64,000 nucleotides of DNA from CAIWHR01 sp963726775 (GCA_963726775.1 CAVSDL010000008.1:62001-126000); one strand, 5' to 3'. Positions 34,241 to 44,016 are shown, counted from the stretch's first letter. Notes: generated by a model not told the origin, from the sequence alone. Numbers and translations: made by a program.

Positions 34241-35284
34241 ATGCGCAACTCGTCATTCAGACTCGCCACGCTGGCCGCTCTTGCGGCCCTCGTGGCCACG
34301 GGCGCGGCGGCACGCGATCTTACGGTGGTCTCGTGGGGTGGCGCCTACCAGGATGCCCAGCGCGAGGTGTATTTCAAGCCGTTCATGGCGACCGGCACCA
34401 AGATGGCCGAAGAAAGCTGGGACGGCGGTGTCGGCACGCTGCGCGCCAAGATCCAGGGCGGCAACAACAACTGGGACGTCGTGCAGGTCGAGTCCGAGGA
34501 ACTGCTGCTCGGTTGCGAGGAAGGCCTCTACGAAAAGCTCGACTGGGCCAAGCTCGGCGGCAAAGACAAATATCTGCCGGATGCGGTTCACGATTGCGGC
34601 GTCGGCGCCATTGTCTACAGCTTCATCCTCGCGTACGACGGCGACAAGATCAAAGGCGATGTGCCCAAGAACTGGGCCGATTTCTGGAACACGCAGAAAT
34701 GGCCGGGCAAGCGGGCGCTGCGCAAGGGGCCGAAAACGACGCTGGAAATAGCGCTGCTGGCCGACGGCGTCGCGCCGCAGGACGTCTACAAGACGCTGGC
34801 CACTCCGGCGGGGGTCGACCGCGCGTTCAGGAAGCTCGATGCGCTGAAGGCCAATCTCGTCTGGTGGGAGAAAGGCGCGCAACCGCCGCAGCTCCTGGCG
34901 TCCGGCGAAGTGGCGATGGTCGACGCCTACAACGGCCGCATCGACGCCGCCAACGTCAAGGACAAGAAGAACTTCAAGATCGCCTGGACCAACAACCTGT
35001 ACACGATCGATTCGTGGGTGATCATGAAGGGCAGCCCGAACAAGGCGGATGCCGAGAAGTACCTCGTGTTCGTCAACGATCCGATGAATCAGAAGAACCT
35101 GCCGCTCAAGATCACGTACGGAGTGACTGCCAAGGCGGCCACGGCGCTGATCGACAAGAACGTGCTGCCGAACCTCGCAACGGCACCACAGAACATCGCC
35201 ACGGCGCTCTACATCAACGACAAGTTCTGGCTGGAGAACCTCGACAAGCTCAACCAGCGCTTCAATGCCTGGGTCGCGAAATGA
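34241..35284 (+). CDS. Polyamine-type ABC importer binding protein (PotD/PotF type)
   Basis: A 347-aa periplasmic protein with a signal peptide ending near ATGAAA. RDLTVVSWGGAYQDAQREVY then FKPFMATGTKM is the start of the extracellular solute-binding family 1/PotD fold; KNWADFWNTQKWPGKRALRK and GEVAMVDAYNGRID follow. Spermidine, putrescine or a related cation is expected from context. AGGAGG lies upstream of the ATG. Confidence 0.88.
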   Translation: MRNSSFRLATLAALAALVATGAAARDLTVVSWGGAYQDAQREVYFKPFMATGTKMAEESWDGGVGTLRAKIQGGNNNWDVVQVESEELLLGCEEGLYEKLDWAKLGGKDKYLPDAVHDCGVGAIVYSFILAYDGDKIKGDVPKNWADFWNTQKWPGKRALRKGPKTTLEIALLADGVAPQDVYKTLATPAGVDRAFRKLDALKANLVWWEKGAQPPQLLASGEVAMVDAYNGRIDAANVKDKKNFKIAWTNNLYTIDSWVIMKGSPNKADAEKYLVFVNDPMNQKNLPLKITYGVTAKAATALIDKNVLPNLATAPQNIATALYINDKFWLENLDKLNQRFNAWVAK

Positions 35285-35381
35285 TGTAGCCGCGCTGAAC
35301 CGGCGCGCCGCCAGGAGTCGCTCGTCGCGATGGCTTGCGCGGTGCGCCTGTTCGTCCGCCACCACCTGAACCCGACTCGCG

Positions 35382-36635
35382 ATGGCAGCCACGGCAGCCG
35401 CAACGGCGCCGGGTCCCGACCCGGCGGCCGGCCTGCGGCGGGCGCTGGCGAAGAGCAGGCGGCGCGAGCAGCTGCGCGCGGCGGCCCTCGTTCTGCCATT
35501 GTTCCTGTTTCTGCTTGCGTGCTTTATCGCGCCGATCGGCGCGATGCTCGCCCGCGGCGTTGGTGACAGCGACGTCGCGCGCATCCTGCCGCGCGTCTCC
35601 GCTGCCCTCGCGCGCTGGGATGGCCGCGAGCTTCCGCCCGATTCCGCGTTCGCGGCGTTGATCGCCGACATCGGCGAGGCGCGCGATGCGGGTACGCTCG
35701 CCAGCGCCGCCACGCGGCTCAATTACGACGTTGCCGGATTCAGGTCGCTGATGTTCGCGACCGCGCGGCAGCTGCCCGCCGAAACGGTCGCGTCGGTGCG
35801 CGAAGCGATGCTCGCGGTGGATTCCAGGTGGGGCGAGCGCGAAACCTGGGCGGCGATGCGCCGCGCGAAAGGGCCGATTACCGACTTCTACCTGCTCGCG
35901 GCGCTCGACCTGCGGCGCGACGCCGCCGATGCAGTGGTCGCTGCGCCGTCCGAACAGGCGGTGTTCCGCAATGTCCTCGGCCGCACGCTGTGGATTTCCG
36001 GGGTGGTCACGCTTGTCTCTTTGCTGTTGGGCTACCCCGTCGCGTACTTCATCGCGCAGCAGACAACATCGCGCGCGGCGCTGCTGCTCTTCCTCGTGCT
36101 GCTCCCTTTCTGGACGTCGTTGCTGGTGCGCACCGTTGCCTGGGTCGTGCTCTTGCAGCGGGAGGGCATCCTCAACAATCTTTTCATGTCGCTGGGGCTC
36201 GTCACCGAGCCGATCCGGATGATCTTCAATCGCTTCGCCGTCTACGTCGCGATGGTGCACGTGCTGCTGCCGTTCATGGTGCTTCCGCTGTACGCGGTGA
36301 TGAAGGGGATATCGCCGTCCTTGGTGCGGGCCGCATCGTCGCTGGGCGCGCGGCCGTCGACAGCCTTCAGGCGGGTCTACCTGCCGCAGACGCTGCCCGG
36401 CGTCGGAGCCGGATGCCTGATGGTGTTCATCCAGGCGCTCGGCTACTACATCACGCCGGCGCTGGTCGGCGGCGCCGACGACCAGATGATCAGCTACTTC
36501 ATCGCGTTTTATGCGAGCAAGACGGTGAATTGGGGAATGGCCGCGGCGCTGTCGATCATGCTGCTCGCGGCGACGGTGGCGTTGTATGCGGTGTATACCC
36601 GCCTTGTGGGCGTCGACCGGATGCGGCTCGGATAG
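35382..36635 (+). CDS. Polyamine ABC importer permease with a large periplasmic insertion (PotB/PotH type)
   Basis: A 417-aa permease, about 120 residues longer than E. coli PotB. The first span is at 33-56; residues 57-200 form a mostly hydrophilic, helix-rich region before the next span. The remaining spans, the PLYAVMKGISPSLVRAASSL EAA loop and LPQTLPGVGAGCLMVFIQAL match the family. The long loop should face the periplasm and may dock the binding protein. Similar insertions are known in some PotB-like proteins. Confidence 0.85.
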   Translation: MAATAAATAPGPDPAAGLRRALAKSRRREQLRAAALVLPLFLFLLACFIAPIGAMLARGVGDSDVARILPRVSAALARWDGRELPPDSAFAALIADIGEARDAGTLASAATRLNYDVAGFRSLMFATARQLPAETVASVREAMLAVDSRWGERETWAAMRRAKGPITDFYLLAALDLRRDAADAVVAAPSEQAVFRNVLGRTLWISGVVTLVSLLLGYPVAYFIAQQTTSRAALLLFLVLLPFWTSLLVRTVAWVVLLQREGILNNLFMSLGLVTEPIRMIFNRFAVYVAMVHVLLPFMVLPLYAVMKGISPSLVRAASSLGARPSTAFRRVYLPQTLPGVGAGCLMVFIQALGYYITPALVGGADDQMISYFIAFYASKTVNWGMAAALSIMLLAATVALYAVYTRLVGVDRMRLG

Positions 36636-36638
36636 GTC

Positions 36639-37460
36639 ATGTATTACGGCAGCGCTACGATCGGACAGCGGATCGCGCGCATCGGACTCGCGGTGCTGAC
36701 CGCGCTGGTTCTGGTGTTCCTCGTGGCGCCGATCGCGATCATCGTGCCGTTGTCCTTCTCGTCCGGGTCGTTCTTCTACTACCCTTTGCCGGGCTTCAGC
36801 CTGCGCTGGTACCAGGACTTCTTCGCGTCGTCGTTCTGGGTGCCGTCGGTGTGGAACAGCCTGATCGTCGGCGCCACCGCAACGCTGCTCGCGACAAGCC
36901 TCGGGACGCTGGCGGCGCTCGGCATGTGGCGCGCCCGATTCGCGGGGCAGGCGCTGCTCCTCGCGGTGCTGATCTCCCCGATGGTGGTGCCGGTGATCAT
37001 CGTCGCCGTCGGGGTCTATTTTGCATTCGCGCCGCTTGGCCTCACCGATGGCTACGCGGGGCTGATCCTGGCGCACACGACCCTGGCGGCGCCGTTCGTC
37101 GTGGTGACGGTCCTCGCGACGCTCGCGGGTTTCGACCGGACGCTGCTGCGCGCGGCGGCGGGTCTCGGCGCGACTCCGCTCACGACGTTCCGGCGCGTCA
37201 CCCTGCCGTTGATTCTGCCGGGCGTGGTGTCCGGCGCGATATTCGCATTCGCCGCGTCGTTCGACGAGGTTGTCGTCGCGCTGCTGATCGCCGGTCCCGG
37301 CCAGCGCACGTTGCCGCGGCAGATGTTCGCGGGCATCAACGACAACATCAGCCTGACGATCACGGCAGCGGCGACGATGCTGATCGCGATCTCGCTCGTG
37401 CTCATGGCCTTCGTCGGATGGTTGCGCCGCCGCGGCGAGCGCCTGCGGCAACCCTTCTGA
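36639..37460 (+). CDS. Polyamine ABC importer permease (PotC/PotI type)
   Basis: A 273-aa inner-membrane permease with six spans. VAPIAIIVPLSFSSGSFFYY, YPLPGFSLRWYQDFFASSFW and the EAA loop RAAAGLGATPLTTFRRVTLP are diagnostic. It follows the first permease gene by 3 bases and overlaps the next small gene by one base (TGATG). Confidence 0.9.
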   Translation: MYYGSATIGQRIARIGLAVLTALVLVFLVAPIAIIVPLSFSSGSFFYYPLPGFSLRWYQDFFASSFWVPSVWNSLIVGATATLLATSLGTLAALGMWRARFAGQALLLAVLISPMVVPVIIVAVGVYFAFAPLGLTDGYAGLILAHTTLAAPFVVVTVLATLAGFDRTLLRAAAGLGATPLTTFRRVTLPLILPGVVSGAIFAFAASFDEVVVALLIAGPGQRTLPRQMFAGINDNISLTITAAATMLIAISLVLMAFVGWLRRRGERLRQPF

Positions 37461-37765
37461 TGCAGCGCATCTTTGTCGCGATGCACCGGGTCGAAGCGTA
37501 TCTGCTCGTCGACCGCCTCGAACGGGCCGGCATCAAGGCGCACGTCTTCAACGAGCACGCATCCAGCATCGTCGGCGACGTGCCGCCCGACGTGGCGCAG
37601 CCGCAGGTCTGGCTGGACGACGATGGCGACCGTCCGCGCGCCGAGGCCGTGCTGCGCGAGTACAGTTTCGAACGCAACCGGACAGGCAGCGTGTTCTGCA
37701 CCGAGTGCCACGAGGAGAATCCCGCGACGTTCGAGCTCTGCTGGAAATGCGGCAAAGCACTGTAG
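37460..37765 (+). CDS. DUF2007-like small protein with C-terminal zinc ribbon
   Basis: A 101-aa protein. Residues 1-70 (RIFVAMHRVEAYLLVDRLER then AGIKAHVFNEHASSIVGDVP) match the DUF2007 putative signal-transducing family. C80, C83, C94 and C97 form a zinc ribbon (FCTECHEEN...LCWKCGKAL). It may belong to the transporter transcript through the TGATG overlap. Function unknown. Only 8 bases separate it from the convergent hemG gene. Confidence 0.75.
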   Translation: MQRIFVAMHRVEAYLLVDRLERAGIKAHVFNEHASSIVGDVPPDVAQPQVWLDDDGDRPRAEAVLREYSFERNRTGSVFCTECHEENPATFELCWKCGKAL

Positions 37766-37773
37766 CGGGGAAG

Positions 37774-39162
37774 CTAGCGCGCGCCGCCGAGATAACCCAC
37801 CGTGACCTCGGCCCTCGCGTGGGCCGACTTGATGCAATCGCCGACCGAAACGCCGCCGCGGTAACTGGCGCAGAAAAAGAGGCCGGGCAGCGCGCGCTCG
37901 GCGTCTTCGACGGGATGCAGGCGCTCGAGATGCCCCAGGTTGTATTGCGGAATCGCATGCGTCCAGCGCGTGATCTCGGTCCACAGCGGCAGGCCGCGCG
38001 CGCCGACGAGTGCGATGAGTTCCTCGCGCACGTACTCGGCGAGCTCGGCGTCGGGGCGCGCCAGCAGCAGGGGATTGCGCCGGCCACCGATGAACGATGT
38101 GAGCAGCACGGTGCCCTCGGGGGTGCGGCCTTCGAACATGCTGCTGGAGTAAAGCGCGCCCAGGATCCGGCGCTCCTCCTTTCTCGGCACGAGAAAGCCG
38201 AATCCCGCCAGCGGGTTCGCGACATTCGAGCGGAGGTAGGTGCTGGCGGCGGCCGCGACGGCCGCGTATTCGATTCCACCGAGCCCCTTGCCCGCGGCGG
38301 GCGAGAGCTCGCGCACCAGCTTCGCGGCCTCGAATGCCGGCACGGCGAGCACCACCGCCCGCGCGCGGCGCAGGACAGGCTCGCCGCTCCGTGCGCCGGC
38401 AACGGTCCACACGCCACCCGCACTGCGCTCGATGCGACGCACATGCACGCCGGTTTCGATGCGGCCGACCGCGCGCGCAAGCGCATCGGTGAGCGTCTGC
38501 ATCCCGCCGCGGAACGAGAAGCTTCCGGCGGTGTGCTTCGCCTTGTCGGCGCTCCTTTTGCGTTCCCGCGCGCCCATCAACTGGCCTTTGATCAGGCTCC
38601 CGTACTTCTGCTCGAGCGCATGGAGGCGCGGAAAGGCGGCGGGCACCGAGATCAGTTCCGGGTCACCGGCGTAGACGCCCGACACGAACGGGTCGATCGC
38701 ATAGTCGAGGAATTCGGTGCCGAGCCGCCGGCGGACGAACGTCGCGATCGACTCCTCGGCGTCGGCCGGCGCCGGCGCGACGAACGGCTCGCGGAGGAGG
38801 CGCAGCTTGGCTCCGAGCGTGAATGCGGATGTCGTCAGGAACGCTGCCGGCGAGGTCGGCAGCGCGACGAGTTTGCCGGAGCGGACGATGAAGCGCGTGG
38901 CCGCGACGGCGGACGCGTCCAGACGGTCACCGCGAATGCCGAGCGCATCGAGAAGTTCGTTGATGAGCGGCGTCGTGTCCAGCGTGCTGTTGGGGCCCAG
39001 TTCGAACAGCACGCCGTCGCGGCGGCGGCTGCCGATTACACCACCCGCGCGCGGCGCCGCCTCGAGCACTTCGACCGCCGCACCGCGCTTCTTCAGCCCG
39101 AACGCCGCGGCGAGACCCGAGACGCCGCCGCCGACCACCAGAACGTCAACGTCCGTTTGCAT
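37774..39162 (-). CDS. hemG: Protoporphyrinogen oxidase, HemY type
   Basis: Oxygen-dependent conversion of protoporphyrinogen IX to protoporphyrin IX, the penultimate haem step. The 462-aa flavoprotein has the FAD motif VVGGGVSGLAAAFGL at 10-24, ELGPNSTLDTTP near 55 and a C-terminal FFCASYRGGVSVGDCIKSA FAD segment. The start at 39162 gives the family beginning; an in-frame ATG ten codons earlier is possible. Haem supply fits the ccm genes beside it. Symbol follows the oxidase nomenclature; it is not related to E. coli HemG. Confidence 0.88.
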   Translation of the reverse strand: MQTDVDVLVVGGGVSGLAAAFGLKKRGAAVEVLEAAPRAGGVIGSRRRDGVLFELGPNSTLDTTPLINELLDALGIRGDRLDASAVAATRFIVRSGKLVALPTSPAAFLTTSAFTLGAKLRLLREPFVAPAPADAEESIATFVRRRLGTEFLDYAIDPFVSGVYAGDPELISVPAAFPRLHALEQKYGSLIKGQLMGARERKRSADKAKHTAGSFSFRGGMQTLTDALARAVGRIETGVHVRRIERSAGGVWTVAGARSGEPVLRRARAVVLAVPAFEAAKLVRELSPAAGKGLGGIEYAAVAAAASTYLRSNVANPLAGFGFLVPRKEERRILGALYSSSMFEGRTPEGTVLLTSFIGGRRNPLLLARPDAELAEYVREELIALVGARGLPLWTEITRWTHAIPQYNLGHLERLHPVEDAERALPGLFFCASYRGGVSVGDCIKSAHARAEVTVGYLGGAR

Positions 39163-39231
39163 GCGTAGGCTCTCAGCGCTACCTGCACCCATTGCGGCGT
39201 CGGGGCGGAAGGCCCGGCGCGGGGTGCTGCG

Positions 39232-40554
39232 TCAGGGTAGCGCGCGATCGATGACGACGGCGATGCCGGAGGCGCCGACCTTTACGGCGGTCGAAAGGCC
39301 TTCGAGGTCTCCGCTTTGCGGCACCGCGTTGCCGGATTTCGAAACGCGAGCGCCGATGACCACCTCGCCGAAATTCGACAGCGCCATATTCGGCGCCATT
39401 GCCATAGCGTCGTCGAGGGTGAACGTGACGGGCAGATCCTTCACCTGTTTGCGAAGTATCGCGAGCGGCATCTTCGGGCCCTGCGCCGCGCGCGCGAAGA
39501 TGAATACCGTATCGCCGGGCGCCGCCTTCGCGGCGAGTGCCGGCGCGAGCTTCACGGTGCCCGCGACCGACGCGCCGGCCGGCGCGGGCGCGGCCGGCGC
39601 CCTGCTCGCGCCGGCGGCCGGCTTCGCGGCTGCGCCCGAGGGTAGCGCGGCGGGAGCCTTGGCCATCGAGGGTAGCGGCACGGCGTCGAACTTGAGTCCG
39701 CCGAGCTCGCGCGCCTCGGCGATGCTCGAGTCGATCGACTGGGCGAACGGCGACTCGGGCGGCACGGCGCCTTTCGCGCGCTCCCAGTAGGCGACCGCCT
39801 GCTTGTAATCCTTTCGATCGAATGCTGCCGTACCCGCGAGGGCCAGCGCCTTCCAGTACGTGGGATCGATCTTCAGCGCACGCTCGACCAGCTGCAACGG
39901 CTTGCCGGCCAGCGTTCCGCCCTGCGCCGCGCCGAGCGCATCCGCGTAGTCGGAGAGAAGCTCGGCGTTGTTCGGCACAAGCTCCACGGCCCGGTCGAAG
40001 GCACGGGCGGCTTCTGCATGACGATTGATGGCGTAGTAGGTCCGCGCAAGCATCACCCAACCGTCCGGGTTGTTGGGCTCCTTCTCGAGCTTTGCCGCAA
40101 GCTTGGTCGCCATCTCCTCGACCTGCTGCGGCGTGACGTCGTGTTCCGCGCGCTGGCCCGCCGCGGCATTGCGCGCAGGCTCCGGCACAAAGGCGTCGAA
40201 GTTGCCAAGGGCGACGTAGACCAGCATTGCGGTAATCGGGAGAGCCGCAGCGAGGGCGGCCGCGGTCCACGCGCCCAAGCCGGACGCGCCGTCGACGCCG
40301 CCGCCCTCCGGAGCGGACTTCACCTCGTCGAGCGCGCGCTGCTCGAGCTCGCGCTTCGCCTGCTCGTACTGCGCAGGCGATAGCGTGCCGTTGGCGACGT
40401 CGGCATCCAGGTCGGCGATCTGGCCGCGCAGGATCGCGAGATTCGAGGCGTCGCGGCCTACCCCGGCCGGCGTGTCGCGGCGGAGCAGCGGCACGAGCAC
40501 CCACGCGACGGTCGCCGCGACCATGAGCGCAGCAATGGTGACGAATGCGATCAC
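39232..40554 (-). CDS. ccmI: Cytochrome c maturation protein CcmI
   Basis: CcmI holds apocytochrome c for haem attachment by CcmF/CcmH. The start is GTG 40554, overlapping the ccmH stop (GTGA). Two spans near the N-terminus (about 2-22 and 96-116) flank a cytoplasmic loop with ILRGQIADLDADVANGTLSP then AQYEQAKREL. A periplasmic TPR part (NPDGWVMLARTYYAINRHAE) and a C-terminal beta domain rich in Ala/Pro linkers follow. At 440 aa it has the long two-domain form. Confidence 0.9.
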   Translation of the reverse strand: MIAFVTIAALMVAATVAWVLVPLLRRDTPAGVGRDASNLAILRGQIADLDADVANGTLSPAQYEQAKRELEQRALDEVKSAPEGGGVDGASGLGAWTAAALAAALPITAMLVYVALGNFDAFVPEPARNAAAGQRAEHDVTPQQVEEMATKLAAKLEKEPNNPDGWVMLARTYYAINRHAEAARAFDRAVELVPNNAELLSDYADALGAAQGGTLAGKPLQLVERALKIDPTYWKALALAGTAAFDRKDYKQAVAYWERAKGAVPPESPFAQSIDSSIAEARELGGLKFDAVPLPSMAKAPAALPSGAAAKPAAGASRAPAAPAPAGASVAGTVKLAPALAAKAAPGDTVFIFARAAQGPKMPLAILRKQVKDLPVTFTLDDAMAMAPNMALSNFGEVVIGARVSKSGNAVPQSGDLEGLSTAVKVGASGIAVVIDRALP

Positions 40555-41027
40555 TTGATCTCTTTCCCGGAATCGTCGGCAAGCATGCGCGCCGCGCGTT
40601 CCTGATCTTCGGTGGTGAACGGCGCATCGGCCGGGCGCGGCCGCCGCAGATTGCGGATCAGCACGAGGAGTCCCGCCACCAGCAGCAGCGCCGGGCCGCC
40701 CCACAGCAGCACGGTGGTGGCCTTGAGCGGCGGCTGATAGAGCACGAAATCGCCGTAACGATTGACCATGTAGTCGACGATCTGGTCGTCGGTGCGGCCG
40801 GCCGCGATCTGTTCGCGGACCTGCCGGCGCAGATCGTTCGCCAATTCGGCATTGGAGTCCGCGATGGTCTGATTCTGGCAGACGAGGCAGCGCAGCTTCT
40901 CGGCCAGCTTCACCGCCCGTGCCGCGGAGACCGGATCCATTTCGGTGGGAACGGCATCGGCAGCCAAAGCCGCGAACGGCAGCAGCGCGAGAAGGGCCAG
41001 TGCCGACAGGTGTCGAACGCGGATCAT
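40551..41027 (-). CDS. ccmH: Cytochrome c maturation thioredoxin-like protein CcmH
   Basis: CcmH keeps the CxxCH cysteines of apocytochrome c reduced. The 158-aa protein has a signal peptide (residues 1-22), the redox motif LRCLVCQNQ with C47 and C50, VNRYGDFVLYQPPLK and one C-terminal span near 108-126. It overlaps ccmG (ATGA) and ccmI (GTGA). Confidence 0.93.
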   Translation of the reverse strand: MIRVRHLSALALLALLPFAALAADAVPTEMDPVSAARAVKLAEKLRCLVCQNQTIADSNAELANDLRRQVREQIAAGRTDDQIVDYMVNRYGDFVLYQPPLKATTVLLWGGPALLLVAGLLVLIRNLRRPRPADAPFTTEDQERAARMLADDSGKEIK

Positions 41028-41554
41028 GATTTCTGCAACTCGCGAACGATCGGCAGGATCTTTTTCTCCAGCGCTTCGGGCGTGATGGGGCCGATCTGCT
41101 TGTAGCGGATCGTGCCTGCCTTGTCGATCACGAACGTTTCCGGCACACCGTAGACTCCGAAGTCGATGCCCACGCGGCCGTCGCGATCCATGACCGACGT
41201 GGTGTACGGGTCGCCGTTCTGTGCGAGCCAGGCCTTGCCGGGTACCGGCTCGTCCTTGTAGTTGAGGCCGATGATCGGCACGATCTTCGCTTTCGAAAGC
41301 TCGACCAGCAGCGGGTGCTCCTCGCGACAGGCGACGCACCACGACGCCCAGACGTTGAGCAGCCAGACCTGCCCCTTCATGTCGGTGGTGCCAAGTGGCT
41401 TGGCCGGTTCGCTCAACTGCGCCAGGCTGAACTGCGGCGCCGGCTTGTTGATCAGCGGCGACGGGATTTCGCGGGGATCGCGCCACAGGCCGGCGAAGAG
41501 AAAGCCGCACAGCACGACGAACACGGCAAGCGGGACGAGCATTTTCCTGTTCAT
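41024..41554 (-). CDS. ccmG: Thiol:disulfide oxidoreductase CcmG (DsbE)
   Basis: CcmG is a membrane-anchored periplasmic thioredoxin that reduces CcmH or apocytochrome. The 176-aa protein has a span at residues 5-23, the WASWCVACREEHP active site with C73 and C76, and the GVPETFVIDKAGTIRYKQIG segment typical of the DsbE subgroup. It starts 12 bases after ccmF. Confidence 0.93.
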   Translation of the reverse strand: MNRKMLVPLAVFVVLCGFLFAGLWRDPREIPSPLINKPAPQFSLAQLSEPAKPLGTTDMKGQVWLLNVWASWCVACREEHPLLVELSKAKIVPIIGLNYKDEPVPGKAWLAQNGDPYTTSVMDRDGRVGIDFGVYGVPETFVIDKAGTIRYKQIGPITPEALEKKILPIVRELQKS

Positions 41555-41566
41555 GGTATTCCCGTC

Positions 41567-43537
41567 CTAGCCCGCTGCTGCGGCACTCGCACCGCGCAGC
41601 GCCGCGGCGTCGCGTTGCGCGCCGGTCCGGTAGCGGCGGTCCATCAGGGCCAGAAAGCCGCCGATCGCCATCAATATGAAGCCGGACCAGATCCAGACGA
41701 TGAACGGCTTCGAATACACGCGAATGACCCAGGCGCCGTTGTCGACAGGCTCGCCCATCGACACATAGAGGTCGCCGAACGGACCGCTGTCGATCGCGGC
41801 ATTGGTCATCGGCATTCCGCCGGCGTTGTACGTGCGCTTTTCCGGATAGAGCGTCTCCACGAACGTGCCCTTGCGGCTGACGTTGACGGTGCCGCGAGTG
41901 GCCTGGTAGTTGGGGCCCTTCCGGTCCGCGACGCCGTCGAAGCGGAACGTGTACCCGGCGACCATCACGGTGTCGCCGACGTTCATCTTCACGTCGCGCT
42001 CGGTTTCGTAGCCCTTGACCAGCGTCACGCCCACGATGAACACCGCGATGCCCAGATGGGCGAGGGTCATGCCCCAGAAGGCGCGCGGCTGCTGGGCGAG
42101 CTGCGCGAGACCGCGACCGCGCAGGCGCTCCCGCAGATTGACGACGGTCGTCGCGACGATCCAGAACGAGAGCAGGAGACCGAAGCTCACGCCGGGCTTC
42201 CACTCGCCGGTCGCGAGAGGCACGACCAGCGCCGATACGACGCTCACGCCCAGCGCCCAGCGCAGGCGCTGCGCAAGGTCGGGCAGGGAGGCCTCCTTCC
42301 AGCGCGACAGCGGCCCGATGCCCATCAGGAAGACGAGCGGGGTCATCACCGGCACGAACACCGAATCGAAATACGGGGGGCCGACCGAGATCTTGCCCAG
42401 GTTGAGCGCGTCGAGGAACAACGGGTAGAGCGTGCCGAGGAGCACCGATCCGCAGGCGGCCAGCAGCATCACGTTGTTGCCGAGGAGCATCGTCTCCCGC
42501 GAGACCAGAGCGAAGCGGCCCCCGACGCCGACCTTGGGCGCGCGGAACGCGTACAGCGTGAGCGAGCCGCCGATGACGACTGCGAGGAACGCGAGGATGA
42601 AGACGCCGCGGCGCGGGTCCGTGGCGAAGGCGTGCACCGACGTCAGCACGCCGGAGCGGACGAGGAACGTCCCGACCAGCGACAGCGAGAAGGCGCAGAT
42701 CGCGAGCAGCACCGTCCAGTTCTTGAACGTCCCGCGCTTCTCGGTGACGGCGAGCGAGTGGAGCAGTGCCGTGCCGACGAGCCAGGGCATGAACGAGGCA
42801 TTCTCGACCGGATCCCAGAACCACCAGCCACCCCAGCCCAGCGTGTAGTACGCCCACCAGCTGCCCATCATGATCCCCAGGGTGAGGAAGCACCACGCGA
42901 GCGTGGTCCACGGCCGCGACCAGCGCGCCCACGTGGTGTCGAGACGACCACCGATCAGCGCGGCAATCGCAAACGCGAACGCGACCGAGAATCCGACGTA
43001 GCCCGTATAGAGTATCGGCGGATGTATGACCATTCCCGGATCCTGCAGCAAAGGGTTGAGGTCGCGGCCGTCGGCGGGCACCGGGAACAGTCGGTCGAAG
43101 GGGTTCGACGTGGTGAGCGTGAACAGGAGGAAGCCGAAGCTCACGAGGCCCATGACACCGAGGACACGCGCCGCCATGTCGTCGGGCAGGTGCTTGCTCT
43201 TCAGCGCGACGGCCAGCGTCCAGATCGAGAGCATCAGCACCCACAGCATCATCGAGCCCTCGTGCGACCCCCACGTGGCGGCGAACCGGTATTGGATCGG
43301 CAGCTGCGAATTCGAGTTGGTCGCCACGTTGAGCACCGAAAAGTCGCTCGTGATGAAGGAGTACGCGAGGCAGACCCATGCCGAAGCGGAGAATACGAAC
43401 TGCGCCTTGGCGACCGGCCGCGCGAGCGCCATCCACACCGGTATCCCGCGCACCGCGCCGATAATCGGCAGCGTGCCCAGGACCGACGCCAGCAGCAGCG
43501 CCAGGATCAGGGCGAATTGACCAAGTTCAGGAATCAT
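41567..43537 (-). CDS. ccmF: Haem lyase subunit CcmF
   Basis: CcmF joins haem from holo-CcmE to apocytochrome c. The 656-aa membrane protein starts at 43537 (MIPELGQFALILALLLAS). The WWD haem-handling motif WGGWWFWDPVENASFMPW is at 235-252, with the conserved HEGSMMLWV near 92 and HPPILYTGYVG near 172. The length matches the family. Upstream in-frame codons read ccmE and are rejected. Confidence 0.95.
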   Translation of the reverse strand: MIPELGQFALILALLLASVLGTLPIIGAVRGIPVWMALARPVAKAQFVFSASAWVCLAYSFITSDFSVLNVATNSNSQLPIQYRFAATWGSHEGSMMLWVLMLSIWTLAVALKSKHLPDDMAARVLGVMGLVSFGFLLFTLTTSNPFDRLFPVPADGRDLNPLLQDPGMVIHPPILYTGYVGFSVAFAFAIAALIGGRLDTTWARWSRPWTTLAWCFLTLGIMMGSWWAYYTLGWGGWWFWDPVENASFMPWLVGTALLHSLAVTEKRGTFKNWTVLLAICAFSLSLVGTFLVRSGVLTSVHAFATDPRRGVFILAFLAVVIGGSLTLYAFRAPKVGVGGRFALVSRETMLLGNNVMLLAACGSVLLGTLYPLFLDALNLGKISVGPPYFDSVFVPVMTPLVFLMGIGPLSRWKEASLPDLAQRLRWALGVSVVSALVVPLATGEWKPGVSFGLLLSFWIVATTVVNLRERLRGRGLAQLAQQPRAFWGMTLAHLGIAVFIVGVTLVKGYETERDVKMNVGDTVMVAGYTFRFDGVADRKGPNYQATRGTVNVSRKGTFVETLYPEKRTYNAGGMPMTNAAIDSGPFGDLYVSMGEPVDNGAWVIRVYSKPFIVWIWSGFILMAIGGFLALMDRRYRTGAQRDAAALRGASAAAAG

Positions 43538-43551
43538 CGGGGGCTCCCCGG

Positions 43552-44016
43552 TTAGGGCTTGAGCGTCTTGGCGGCCGCTTCTGCGGACGCCGCGCCACGG
43601 GCCTTGCTGACCGCATCGGCGGCTGCCGGCGGCATGTAGTTTTCGTCGTGCTTGGCCAGCACTTCGGTTGCGTGGAATACGCCGTCCGACTCGAGCTTGC
43701 CCTGCGCGACGACGCCCTTCCCCTCCTTGAACAGGTCGGGAAGGATCCCGGTATACACGACCGGGACGGATTTCGCGGTGTCGGTGACCATGAAGCGCGA
43801 GGTGAGGCCGTCCTTTTCGCGGACCAGGCTCTTGTCTTCGACCAGACCGCCGATGCGGAACGCCCGGCCCATCGGCACCTCGTTGGCGGCGATCTGCGTC
43901 GGCGTGAAGAAGAACACCAGGTTCGACTGGAACGCGTTCAGCACCAGCGCCGCGGCGACGCCGAGAAGCGCGACGCCGCCGCCGATCCATGCGAAACGAC
44001 GATGGCGGGCCTTCAT
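43552..44016 (-). CDS. ccmE: Haem chaperone CcmE
   Basis: CcmE carries haem covalently on a His in the periplasm. The 154-aa protein has an N-terminal anchor (8-28), an OB-fold core (GRAFRIGGLVEDKSL) and the HDENY haem site with H123 and Y127. The variable Ala-rich tail is usual. Its ATG overlaps the ccmD stop. Confidence 0.95.
   Translation of the reverse strand: MKARHRRFAWIGGGVALLGVAAALVLNAFQSNLVFFFTPTQIAANEVPMGRAFRIGGLVEDKSLVREKDGLTSRFMVTDTAKSVPVVYTGILPDLFKEGKGVVAQGKLESDGVFHATEVLAKHDENYMPPAAADAVSKARGAASAEAAAKTLKP

Noticed and set aside
41315..43555. 746-codon plus-strand frame opposite ccmF and 35262-37451 minus-strand frame opposite the polyamine permeases
   Set aside because: Both are Arg/His/Glu-rich shadows of membrane-protein genes with clear homology on the other strand.
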